Shown one piece after another: positions 38,047-45,700 of a stretch of DNA of 64,000 nucleotides (position 1 is its first letter; every line of letters starts with the position of its first letter). The position numbers were made by a program, and so were the translations under genes. The notes beneath the pieces are model-generated. The model had not been told where the DNA came from, did no database searches, and worked only from the letters and a program-made list of their open reading frames with translations. This DNA comes from Hydrogenophaga sp. (lineage in GTDB: Bacteria > Pseudomonadota > Gammaproteobacteria > Burkholderiales > Burkholderiaceae_C): the NCBI GenBank assembly GCA_030682835.1, contig JAUXNG010000075.1, forward strand, positions 1 to 64,000. The letters are read 5' to 3'.

Positions 38047-38439
38047 TCAGAAGTCCGCATCGTCAATCGGGGGCGGTTCCAGCCGCTTGGGCCTGCCGCC
38101 CTTTCGACCGTTCTCCCGGTTGGTCTCGGCCTTCCGAACAGCGGCCTCAAACTCACGGACTTGTACGGCGTCGAAGACCCAGCCCTGAGCATCCACGGTG
38201 AGTAGGTCGAGGGCTACCAACGTCCCCAACAACACGTCCTGAGGTGACCCATCGGCCACCCGGAGGCGCAGCTTCAGGGTGTCAAGCGGCATCCGGCAAC
38301 CCACTACGCGCCACAGTGCGGAGCGTGCGACATCAAACAGCCCGCGCTCCTCTAACGAAAGGCGGGCCGTGCGCGTGTCGTGTTCCGCCCAGTTCATGGG
38401 CATGTAAGGCATACGGCTGTTCAGTGCGAGTGCGCTCAT
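38047..38439 (-). CDS. DUF1376/YdaU-like phage protein
   Basis: 130 residues. The segment YMPMNWAEHDTRTARLSLEERGLFDVARSALWRVVGCRMP is the usual opening of DUF1376 proteins (a short basic winged-helix-like domain often next to phage replication genes). The C-terminus AETNRENGRKGGRPKRLE has the basic 'ENGrKGGRP' tail common to them. The start codon overlaps the stop of the upstream Bro-N gene (ATGA). A role in element replication or its control is inferred; no helicase or primase is encoded here. Confidence 0.7.
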   Translation of the reverse strand: MSALALNSRMPYMPMNWAEHDTRTARLSLEERGLFDVARSALWRVVGCRMPLDTLKLRLRVADGSPQDVLLGTLVALDLLTVDAQGWVFDAVQVREFEAAVRKAETNRENGRKGGRPKRLEPPPIDDADF

Positions 38440-39008
38440 TTCACACCCCAGCGGCTGACACGGTGGCGCGTGCCCCTCATTAGCGCAAAGCCAGAGGCCC
38501 GAGCATCCCGCTCCTCAAATGCGTTGAGGCCCCGCTGCGCCTTTGCTTCGATGGCCCGTGCGGCGGCCACCTGCATGGCCTGCTGGTGCGCCTGAAGTTC
38601 CCCAGCGGTGGTCACCCTGAATCCGGCTTCCTCATCCCGGATATAAGCCCCATCCTGTTCGATGGCGGGGAGTACGGTAGACGTGACCCAGTGTTGAAAG
38701 GCTTTCGCGGCTGGCTTGCGGCTCTGGAAAACTAGAGCGAACAGCCCCGAGCGGTTGACCGTCACGAAGTCTTGGGGACCGCCAGGGGTGGACAGTTTTG
38801 TCCTACCTTTGTCTGTCGGGTTGACCCGTTCAAGGGCACGCGACTGCTTGGTTATGCCCAGCGCCTCACAGGCGTCCCGAGCGACCCACCACGTTTGCCC
38901 GTGGGAGTCACGAACGGTGCGGATCGGGTGCGAGTGCCCGCCGTGGTCAAAAACGAAGGCTGGGATTGATGCCGGTGGGGCTGTGGTCTGGGGTGGGTTG
39001 ATGGTCAT
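38436..39008 (-). CDS. Bro-N domain (antirepressor-like) protein 2
   Basis: 190 residues. Bro-N blocks: FVFDHGGHSHPIRTVRDSHGQTWWVARDACEALGITKQSRAL, then NRSGLFALVFQSRKPAAKAFQHWVTSTVLPAIEQDGAYI. The region after it (LQAHQQAMQVAAARAIEAKAQRGLNAFEERDAR) is a likely helix/coiled coil. The start at 39008 gives MTINPPQTTAPP; the frame extends further up without family sequence. Coupled to the DUF1376-like gene by ATGA overlap. It probably acts in the element's switch between dormancy and mobilisation; this is inferred from the family. Confidence 0.8.
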   Translation of the reverse strand: MTINPPQTTAPPASIPAFVFDHGGHSHPIRTVRDSHGQTWWVARDACEALGITKQSRALERVNPTDKGRTKLSTPGGPQDFVTVNRSGLFALVFQSRKPAAKAFQHWVTSTVLPAIEQDGAYIRDEEAGFRVTTAGELQAHQQAMQVAAARAIEAKAQRGLNAFEERDARASGFALMRGTRHRVSRWGVK

Positions 39009-39329
39009 GGGTTCTACTTTTGGTTGTCCCCCTGTTGCCCGTGTTCCACCCGCGTGGCACCCGTAGGGCCATGACACCCAGCCATGCGGCAAGGACGAGA
39101 GGAGGACAACCGAAAGAGACGGGATTGCGATACATGGCCGTGGAATGGCCGGGGTGGTGCTGGAACTTCGAGCCAGCGGGAGGAACGGACAAAGAAAACC
39201 CCCGGAGCGTCCTTTCGGGGACATCTGCGGGGGTCGGCGGGGGTCGAAAACCGGGCTTCGGCTCTCGTTCCTACTGTGAGGGTTTTATCTACTGACCTAT
39301 GACAGGGAGCATCGGGGATGCGTCCGCGC
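39009..39329. other. intergenic region between resolvase and Bro-N protein 2 genes
   Basis: About 320 bases. It holds the resolvase terminator (39191-39233) and presumably the promoter of the Bro-N/DUF1376 pair. A short plus-strand frame (ATG 39135, MAVEWPGWCWNF...) exists, but it runs through the terminator hairpin and has no recognisable domain, so I do not call it. Confidence 0.5.
39191..39233 (-). terminator. Rho-independent terminator after the resolvase gene
   Basis: Minus strand: CCCCCG ... CGGGGG (39228-39233 with 39199-39204), with an inner GTCC/GGAC stem, followed by TTTTCTTT. Same style as the terminator at 34334-34371. Confidence 0.7.
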
Positions 39330-39932
39330 TCAGGCCGCAAGGGCGGCGTAAAGGGTTGACCGGGAGACGCCCAACGTCTCGGCGATGTGGGCCTTCGGGG
39401 TGCCTTGCGCGACCATCTCCCGTGCCCTCGCCTTCCCTGCCTCATCAAGCGACGGCTTGCGTCCCTTGTAAACGCCCTTGGTCTTGGCAATGGCGATGCC
39501 CTCGCGCTGGCGCTCCCGGATCAACTCCCGCTCAAACTGCCCCACGGCCCCCAGCAGTTGCAGCATGAGGGTGTTCATGGGTGAATCCTCCCCCGTGAAT
39601 GTCATCCCTTGCTTGGTGAACGTCACGGCGACACCCTTGCTGGTGAGCCCCTTCACGATGCCCTCCAGGTCACCAAGAGACCGCGCAAGACGGTCCATGC
39701 TGTGGACGAAAAGATGGTCTCCCGCCCTCACATGGGAGAGCATCGCTTGAAGCTGGGGCCGCTGGGTGTCTTTGCCGCTGGCCTTGTCCATGAAGGTCTT
39801 GTCCAGTGCCACACCGTCCAGCTGCCGGGCATCGTTCTGCCCTGCGGAGCTAACCCGAACGTATCCCACGCGCTGTCCTTGGGGGGTTGCACGGGAGGCG
39901 GCGGGTGTGAGTGGCTTAGGTTGCTTGGGCAT
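39330..39932 (-). CDS. serine recombinase (resolvase/invertase family)
   Basis: Small serine recombinase of 200 residues. The catalytic domain starts VGYVRVSSAGQNDARQLDG, with the nucleophile serine in VRVSS. The FVHSMDRLARSLGDLEGIV arginine motif and the E-helix FERELIRERQREGIAIAK follow. A C-terminal helix-turn-helix (GTPKAHIAETLGVSRSTLYAAL) binds DNA. Related to Tn3 resolvases and Gin/Pin invertases. No transposase accompanies it, so it could resolve dimers of the excised element or invert a segment. A strong promoter (39969-39997) lies just upstream. Confidence 0.9.
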   Translation of the reverse strand: MPKQPKPLTPAASRATPQGQRVGYVRVSSAGQNDARQLDGVALDKTFMDKASGKDTQRPQLQAMLSHVRAGDHLFVHSMDRLARSLGDLEGIVKGLTSKGVAVTFTKQGMTFTGEDSPMNTLMLQLLGAVGQFERELIRERQREGIAIAKTKGVYKGRKPSLDEAGKARAREMVAQGTPKAHIAETLGVSRSTLYAALAA

Positions 39933-39968
39933 TTGAAAGGCTCCGGACGTTGGTGAATGTACGGATAG

Positions 39969-39997
39969 AGTCTAAGACCCATTTCATAATGTGTCAA
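39969..39997 (-). promoter_or_regulatory. sigma-70 promoter of the resolvase gene
   Basis: Minus strand TTGACA (39997-39992), 17-base spacer, TAGACT (39974-39969). It is 37 bases upstream of the start codon. The -35 box is perfect. Confidence 0.7.
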
Positions 39998-40116
39998 ACA
40001 AAAATGAAAACCACCCTAGAACGACACAATTTCGAACGCTCGCCACTGTCCGGCATGGGTGTACCTCAGCAGAACAGACTCACACGTGGTTACGATGAAT
40101 GGAAGGAGGGCTGGAA

Positions 40117-40527
40117 ATGATGTTCATCTGGATGTTGGTGGGCGCGGGGGTCTTGGGCCTCGTGCTCTGGTTCAAGGCGACAAAGAAGCGAGTGAGGGAT
40201 GCCGCGTATGGGGAGTTCGCTCAGATGATGGCAGCCATCGAAGCCGCGAGGGCGGACCCCGAGTACATGGAAATGGCCTTGGAGTCCGTGGCGACATACG
40301 CGCTTCGCTCTGCCGATGCCAAAGTGCACCCGTCCAAGTTGCCAGCGGACCGGGGCCTACTCGCGAGCTACTGGCGTGACGCCTTGCGTGACTTTCGGCT
40401 GATCGACAGCGAAGGACGGCGTATCACCGACCACCCCGCGCCGGTCGCTTTCTGGGAAGCGGTTGACCGGCTGGAAATGGAGCTTACGCGTAGGCGCTTG
40501 ATGGAGATGGGCGCGGATGTTCACTGA
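40117..40527 (+). CDS. hypothetical membrane-anchored protein (island cargo)
   Basis: 136 residues, not recognised. One N-terminal membrane helix (MFIWMLVGAGVLGLVLWF) followed by a basic KATKKRVRD stop-transfer segment, then a soluble helical cytoplasmic part (FAQMMAAIEAARADPEYMEMALESVATYAL, later PVAFWEAVDRLEMELTRRRL). The ATG at 40117 has GGAGGG six bases upstream, so it is well translated. It overlaps the next small gene by 11 bases. Located between the resolvase and attR, the usual place for cargo; function unknown. Confidence 0.65.
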   Translation: MMFIWMLVGAGVLGLVLWFKATKKRVRDAAYGEFAQMMAAIEAARADPEYMEMALESVATYALRSADAKVHPSKLPADRGLLASYWRDALRDFRLIDSEGRRITDHPAPVAFWEAVDRLEMELTRRRLMEMGADVH

Positions 40528-40732
40528 CGACTTCGACCCCGCTGCCACCCTTGCGGAGGCCGCCTGCCCTCGCTGCCATTGCGTGGGCCTCGTAGAAGTG
40601 GACGACGAGATACGAGAAGCCACCCCTCCCGCCGACAGGCATCAACCCAGGTACTACGTGGACCCCAGCATTGCCGCCCGGTGCCCCGCTTGTGGGCTTG
40701 TCATGGAATGGCCGGGGTGTCTTTCGGACTGA
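40517..40732 (+). CDS. small zinc-ribbon protein (island cargo)
   Basis: 71 residues. Two CxxC knuckles, CPRCHC near residue 17 and CPACGL near residue 56, form a likely zinc ribbon. The start overlaps the end of the membrane-anchored protein gene by 11 bases, which suggests a two-gene unit with coupled translation. Zinc ribbons of this size bind nucleic acid or proteins; the role here is unknown. Confidence 0.65.
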   Translation: MFTDDFDPAATLAEAACPRCHCVGLVEVDDEIREATPPADRHQPRYYVDPSIAARCPACGLVMEWPGCLSD

Positions 40733-40804
40733 ATGCGGGGCGGGTGTGCCAGCAGGAAACGGGACCCCCGCCAGGGGGGAAATTCGGCGCTAATCTGGAT
40801 TGAG

Positions 40805-40837
40805 GGGCCTTTCACATTTTTGCTACAAAAATGGCCC
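40805..40837. repeat. AT-rich palindrome near the right end of the island
   Basis: Perfect 8-bp arms CATTTTTG (40815-40822) and CAAAAATG (40826-40833), loop CTA, with an outer GGGCC/GGCCC pair. It stands out in GC-rich DNA. It could be a bidirectional terminator for the converging genes or an operator. Confidence 0.5.
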
Positions 40838-40856
40838 ACTCCCCACGCCCCCAAGG

Positions 40857-41057
40857 TCAACAGCGGGGGCTGCTAATCAGCACCCAGCCTAACCCTTCCC
40901 GCACCCTCTCGCCCTTCTCCAGGTCTTCCCTGAGGGGCACCGGAAGTCCCCCTGAACGGCTGAATGCGTGAATCTGGCGACGGGGTGTCTCAACCCAGAA
41001 CGACCCCCCGGTGTTGAGTTCGACGGAGGTGCGGTTGACACGGAAAGAAATGAACAC
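40857..41057 (-). CDS. possible small protein of unknown function
   Basis: 66 residues starting at GTG 41057, with AAGG seven bases upstream. Sequence MFISFRVNRTSVELNTGG then SFWVETPRRQIHAFSRSGG and LPVPLREDLEKGERVREGL. The order 'PRRQIHAF..GGLPVPLREDLEKGE' recalls the core of small phage ssDNA-binding proteins (gp5-like), but this is a weak impression. No similarity is claimed. It lies next to the right att arm sites. Confidence 0.35.
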   Translation of the reverse strand: MFISFRVNRTSVELNTGGSFWVETPRRQIHAFSRSGGLPVPLREDLEKGERVREGLGWVLISSPRC

Positions 41058-41189
41058 GATGGGACCTTACAGTGACGCGCCCAAGTGGCGCACCAGCCAT
41101 CATGCGCAGCCGAACAGAAAGAACAAGCCTGAAAGCGCGACCATTCCGCTACCGAAAAGCTCTCGACACCGCTACGATGGACTCATCAT

Positions 41190-41212
41190 TGTGGCACTGG
41201 GTTGTATCACTT
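41190..41212 (+). repeat. candidate integrase arm-type sites, right pair
   Basis: TGTGGCACTG (41190-41199) and TGTATCACTT (41203-41212), again with a 13-bp period. The second is identical to the first left-arm motif at 32361. They are 55 bases inside attR. Confidence 0.6.
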
Positions 41213-41266
41213 GAGGTCGAGTTTTCCTCTGGAAACTGTTGATTTTATTGAAGTTTTCCTAATTGC

Positions 41267-41294
41267 TGCCGGGGTCGGGGCTCGTCACCTTATT
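41267..41294. repeat. attR (28-bp direct repeat)
   Basis: Exact copy of 32274-32301 (end of ffs plus five bases). Sequence to the right is again host DNA leading to the end of the flavoprotein gene. Confidence 0.93.
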
Positions 41295-41384
41295 TGAGAC
41301 CGCACGTCTTCACGTGCCACTTTCGCCGGATTCACCGCGCCGCTGTTGCGGCCACACATCCGGTCACACCCCACGCACCCCGCA

Positions 41385-42725
41385 TCATCGCCCGGCTTTC
41401 AGCCAGTCGAGCACCCCCTCGCCTGCTGCCACGCCGCTCGCCATGCAGGCGGTGAGCAGGTAGCCGCCGGTCGGGGCCTCCCAGTCGATCATTTCGCCGG
41501 CCACAAACAGGCCGGGTTGCGCCTGCACCATCTGGTGCGGGTCCAGGGCAGGCCAGCACACCCCGCCGGCCGTGCTGATGGCCTCGTCAATCGGGCGGGT
41601 CGCCACCACAGTGATGGGCAAACCCTTGATGGCGCTCGCCAGGCGCGCCGGGTCGTGCAGCACGTCCTTGTCCAGCAGCTCGTTGAGCACGGCCATCTTG
41701 ATGCCGTCCAGTCCCAGGCGGCTTTTCAGATGGGCCGACAGGCTGCGCGAGCCGCGGGGGTGTGCCACCTGGGCCTGCACGTGTTCCGGGCTGCGGTCTG
41801 GCAGCAGGTCGAGTTCGAAGGTGGCACGACCGAGCCGCGCCACCTCGTCGCGCAACAAATGGGAGGCCGCGTACACCAGGCTGCCTTCCACCCCGGTGGC
41901 CGTGGCAACGAATTCCCCCTTGCGGGTGAACGACTCGCCCACGCTGTCGGTGACGCGCAGCGCGACCGACTTGAAGGGCTGGCCGGCAAACCGGCTGGCG
42001 AAAAACGGGCTCCACCCGGCTTCGATGCCGTGCACCGCCGATCCCGCCACGTCGAAGCCACAGTTGCTGGGCTGCAGCGGTGCCACCGGCACGCCGGCCT
42101 GCTGCAGCCAGGGCACCCACGCGCCGTCGGATCCCAGCCGGGCCCAGCTGGCGCCGCCGAGCGCGAGCACCGTGGCGCGTGCCTGAACCGTGCGCTCGCC
42201 CTGGAGACTGTCGAAGCGCAGCTGGCCCGGCGAACCCTCGCTCCAACCCTGCCAGCGGTGGCGCATGTGAAACGCGACGGGCGGCCCGCCTCCCTCGGGG
42301 TGGCGAAGGCGGTGCAGCCATGCGCGCAGCAGGGGCGCGGCCTTCATGTCGGTGGGAAATACCCGCTGCGAGCTGCCCACGAAGGTGTCGATGCCCAGGC
42401 CGGCGGCCCAGTCGCGTACCGCCTGCGGACCGAAGGCCTCCAGCAAGGGGCGCAGCCGCTCCTTCGCGGCGCCGTAACGGCCGATGAACGCGTCCAGCGG
42501 CTCGGCATGGGTGAGGTTCATGCCACCTTTGCCGGCTAGCAGGAACTTGCGCCCCACCGAGGGCATGGCGTCGAACAGGTGCACCTCCAGGCCAGCGCGC
42601 GACAGCACCTCGGCCGCCATGAGGCCAGCCGGCCCGCCGCCGATGATGGCGACCTCTGCGGCCAGGGGTGCAGACCCGACAGGGTCGGGGTGCGTAACAG
42701 AGGCGGAAGGTTCAGAAGCAGACAT
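41385..42725 (-). CDS. TIGR03862 family flavoprotein (HI0933/BaiN-like NAD(P)/FAD oxidoreductase)
   Basis: Flavoprotein of 446 residues. The FAD-binding Rossmann motif VAIIGGGPAGLMAAEVLSRAG is near residue 25, followed by VGRKFLLAGKGGMNLTHAEP. The middle has ALGGASWARLGSDGAWVPWL, and the C-terminal FAD motif is FVAGEMIDWEAPTGGYLLTACMASGVAAG. The family is widespread; its physiological reaction is not established, although a relative (BaiN) has been linked to bile-acid chemistry. It is the first host gene to the right of the island and was probably the downstream neighbour of ffs before insertion. Confidence 0.9.
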   Translation of the reverse strand: MSASEPSASVTHPDPVGSAPLAAEVAIIGGGPAGLMAAEVLSRAGLEVHLFDAMPSVGRKFLLAGKGGMNLTHAEPLDAFIGRYGAAKERLRPLLEAFGPQAVRDWAAGLGIDTFVGSSQRVFPTDMKAAPLLRAWLHRLRHPEGGGPPVAFHMRHRWQGWSEGSPGQLRFDSLQGERTVQARATVLALGGASWARLGSDGAWVPWLQQAGVPVAPLQPSNCGFDVAGSAVHGIEAGWSPFFASRFAGQPFKSVALRVTDSVGESFTRKGEFVATATGVEGSLVYAASHLLRDEVARLGRATFELDLLPDRSPEHVQAQVAHPRGSRSLSAHLKSRLGLDGIKMAVLNELLDKDVLHDPARLASAIKGLPITVVATRPIDEAISTAGGVCWPALDPHQMVQAQPGLFVAGEMIDWEAPTGGYLLTACMASGVAAGEGVLDWLKAGR

Positions 42726-42790
42726 GCAGACGTGAGAAAAGGGGAAACAAGAAAGGGCGAGGAACTGCCCTGGGCAGTCACCCGGGGGCG

Positions 42791-45700
42791 TCAGGCGGTC
42801 GCCGGGTCAGCGGCCAGTTCGATCAGCTCGCCCAGCGGGTTGATGAAGGCCAGACGCACCACCGCTCCGGGTTGCGCGGCGGCCAGTGCCTCGCGGTAAC
42901 GCAGCATCTGCGCCACCAGCCCTGGCTGATCCTGGGGGCGCTCGGCGCTCTTGAAATCAAGCACCCACCAATGGCCGGCGGCCCGGTGGCGCACCAGGCG
43001 GTCCAGCCTCAGCAGCTCGCCCTGGTGGAACAGCTCGACCTCGTTGCCGCAGCTGTCCACCACCTGGCTGTCCCAGGCCCATGCCGCCGGGCCGGTGATC
43101 ATGTGGCGGGCGGCGCTGTGCAGCGCCTGCTCCTCCAAAGCGCCGAGGCCAAACTCACGGGACGCCGCACGCAGGTGCATGGGCGACCATTCGAATCCGT
43201 GCGCGGGCGTGGGCACCCATTGCAGCAGGCGGTGCAGCGCCAGGCCGCTGCGCGCGGCACTGTCGTCTTCTGGTTGCGCTGGGTGTTGCTCTGAAGCCGA
43301 GGGGGCCTGGGCTGCGGTGAAGAGCCGTGACAGCGCGACCACGGGCAGCGTGGGCAACGCAAAGTCTGCCGCCTCGGCGTGCTCAGCGGCGGGGGTGGCC
43401 GGCAGGGGTGCCTCCATGGGGGTGGCCAGCGCGTGCAGGCGCTGGTACCAGGTGGTGGTGCTGCTGCGCTGATGGGGTTCGAAACTGGACAGCACGAGCC
43501 GCTCTTCAGCCCGCGTGAGCGCCACGTAGAGGGCGTTGAGTTCCTCCAGCGCGCGGGCCTGCTGCTCCAGCAACAGGGCGGACTGAGCGCAGGCGGGCGG
43601 CGCTTTTTCGCTGGCCAGGAACACGAAGCGCCGCGGCACAGCGTCTTCGCCCGGCCAGTCCACCAGCACGCCCATGGAGTCGGGGCGCGAGGGACCGGCG
43701 TCGGTGTCGAGCAGCAGCACGGTGTGTGCCTCCAGGCCTTTGGCGCCATGGATCGTGAGCAGGCGCACGGCGCCCGGTGACGGCGTGGGCGTGGCCTTGA
43801 TGCCACCCGCCTTGAGGGCTCGCACCAGCCGGTAGGCGGTGAGGAAACGCCCTCCTTCCTGTGCGAGCGACTGGGCCAGCAGGTCGCGCAGCTGGGCGAG
43901 CACGGCGGGTCGCTGGGTGGCGGGCACTGCCTGCGCGAAACGGGCGAGCAGGTCGGAGTCCTCGTAGATGGCCGACAGGGCGTCGTGTGGCGGCAGCGTC
44001 TGCACCCACTGGCGGTAGAGCGCGAGCCGCCGGGCGGTCTCCCGCATCAGGTCGTGCACCGGTTCGAAAGCGCCCGCGTCGTCCACCCACTGCCCTGCCG
44101 CGTCAGACGAAGAAAGGGGTGCAGCGTGGCGCTGCAGCACATCCCACCAGGCCAGCTGGACCCGGGTGGAGGCGCCTGTGGACGAGGAAGACGTCTCGCT
44201 GGCGCCGCGGGGGTTCATGCGCTGACGCAGGCGCGCGAGCTGGGCGAGCGCGGCGTCGTCCCAGCCGAAGATGGGTGATCGCAGCGCACGGGCCAGGCTC
44301 AGGTCGTGCCGGGGCGACACCAGCGAGTCGAGCAGCGCCACCACGTCCTGCACCGCCGGCGCGTCGCACAGATCCAGCTTTTCCGGCTGCTCGCTGGCGA
44401 TGCCCCGCTCCTGCAGGGCCTCGAACATCCAGCCCAGGCGCTCGCGCCGGCGCGACAGCACCATTACGCCACCGGGTTGAACCCGGCCACTGGTAATTTC
44501 GTCGGCGATCCAGTCGGCTGCCTGGCCGGCCTCAAGGGCGGACATGGTGTCTTCGGGCAGCACGCGCGGGGTGTTCAGGCTGTCGCGCCAGACCGGCTCG
44601 ACTCCAGCGGTGCCACCGTCCCGCTCGCGCAGGCTGCGCGGCAACTGCGGCAGCGCCAGCACTGCGCCGGGCTCTGTGCTTTGCGTGGTGTGCGCCCGGT
44701 AGGCGCTGCCGTATTCGCCGGATTGCACCGCCGCCAGCATGGCACCGTTGAGCGCATCGACCACGCTACGGGCGCAGCGGCGGGTGTGATCGCAGCTCAG
44801 CAAGGCGCCCGAGAGGCCCTGCACCACGAAGGCCTGCGCGGCCTTGAACACCTGCGGCTCGGCGCGCCGGAAACGGTAGATGGACTGCTTGGGGTCGCCC
44901 ACCAGAAAGACGCAGGGCGCCTCGCCCGGTCCGGCGCCGGCGTAGGACGACAGCCAGCCGTAGAGCGACTGCCACTGCAGCGGGTTGGTGTCCTGGAATT
45001 CGTCGATGAGCACATGGCGCACGCGGGCGTCCAGGCGCTGCTGCATCCAGCCGGACAGCTCGGGATCACCCAGCAGGCGCTGCGCAGCCCCCTCGACGTC
45101 GTTCATGTCGACCCAGCCGCGTTCGCGCTTGAGTTCGGCGTAGGCCGCCAGCAGCACGCGAGTGAGCCGTGCCATGCGCTGGTGGTGCAGCCAGGCCAGG
45201 TGCTGCCGCCGGGCGGCGCAAAGGGCCTGCAACTCGGCCTCGGCTTCCTGTGCTGCCGGGTATTTGGCGAGGTGGTTGGTGAGGCGGTCATCGCCCGCGA
45301 CAAAAAAGGCCTTGCGCAGCAGGGCGAACCGGCGGGCCATGTGACCCAAATCGTCGGGAAGCAGGAAGGCGTCGATCACGGCTGTGGCGGCGGCCTTGGG
45401 CGTCTTGTTGGTCTCGGTTGCGAGGGCACGGGCCCAGGCGTGCCAGCGGTCGCGCGCGCTGGCCGAGGCCAGCGACAGCTCGGGTGACGGCAGTGCCTGC
45501 CACTGCGGGTGCAAGGCACCAAAGGTCTGAACCGACGCTTCCACCACGCCGGCCGCGTCGGCCAGGGCGAACTCCACCCGCTTCTGCAGGGCGTTGAGCA
45601 ACGCTTTCAAGGTCTGGTGCCGGCCATGCTCGGCCACGCAGTCCATGAAGTCGGCCCGGTCTTGCGGGCTGGCGGCCAGGGCCGCGTAAAAACGCGGCCA

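Larger units (their letters stand above)
40733..41266. other. right-end region of the island
   Basis: About 530 bases. It includes a hairpin at 40805-40837, one possible 66-residue minus-strand gene (40857-41057) and the right arm-type sites. A plus-strand frame at 41050-41214 (MNTMGPYSDAPKW...) is possible, but I see no ribosome-binding site or domain and it runs into the arm sites. Confidence 0.5.
32274..41294. mobile_element. integrative element of about 9 kb inserted in the 3' end of ffs
   Basis: Bounded by exact 28-bp direct repeats (32274-32301 and 41267-41294), the left one overlapping the 3' end of ffs. Gene content: tyrosine integrase next to the left end (plus strand). On the minus strand: resolvase; Bro-N protein and DUF1376-like protein; Bro-N protein, RHH-like protein and a very large T7 gp15-like protein. 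Two small plus-strand cargo genes and a small minus-strand gene lie near the right end. It lacks recognisable capsid, portal, tail, terminase, replicative polymerase and lysis genes, and conjugation genes. This suggests a phage satellite or reduced prophage. Flanks are core genome on both sides. Confidence 0.88.

Noticed and set aside
39084-39302. Small plus-strand frames in the resolvase/Bro-N gap
   Set aside because: They run through the resolvase terminator hairpin and show no recognisable sequence.
41011-41214. Plus-strand frame of 67 codons near attR
   Set aside because: No ribosome-binding site or domain, overlaps the possible 66-residue minus-strand gene and runs into the arm-type sites.
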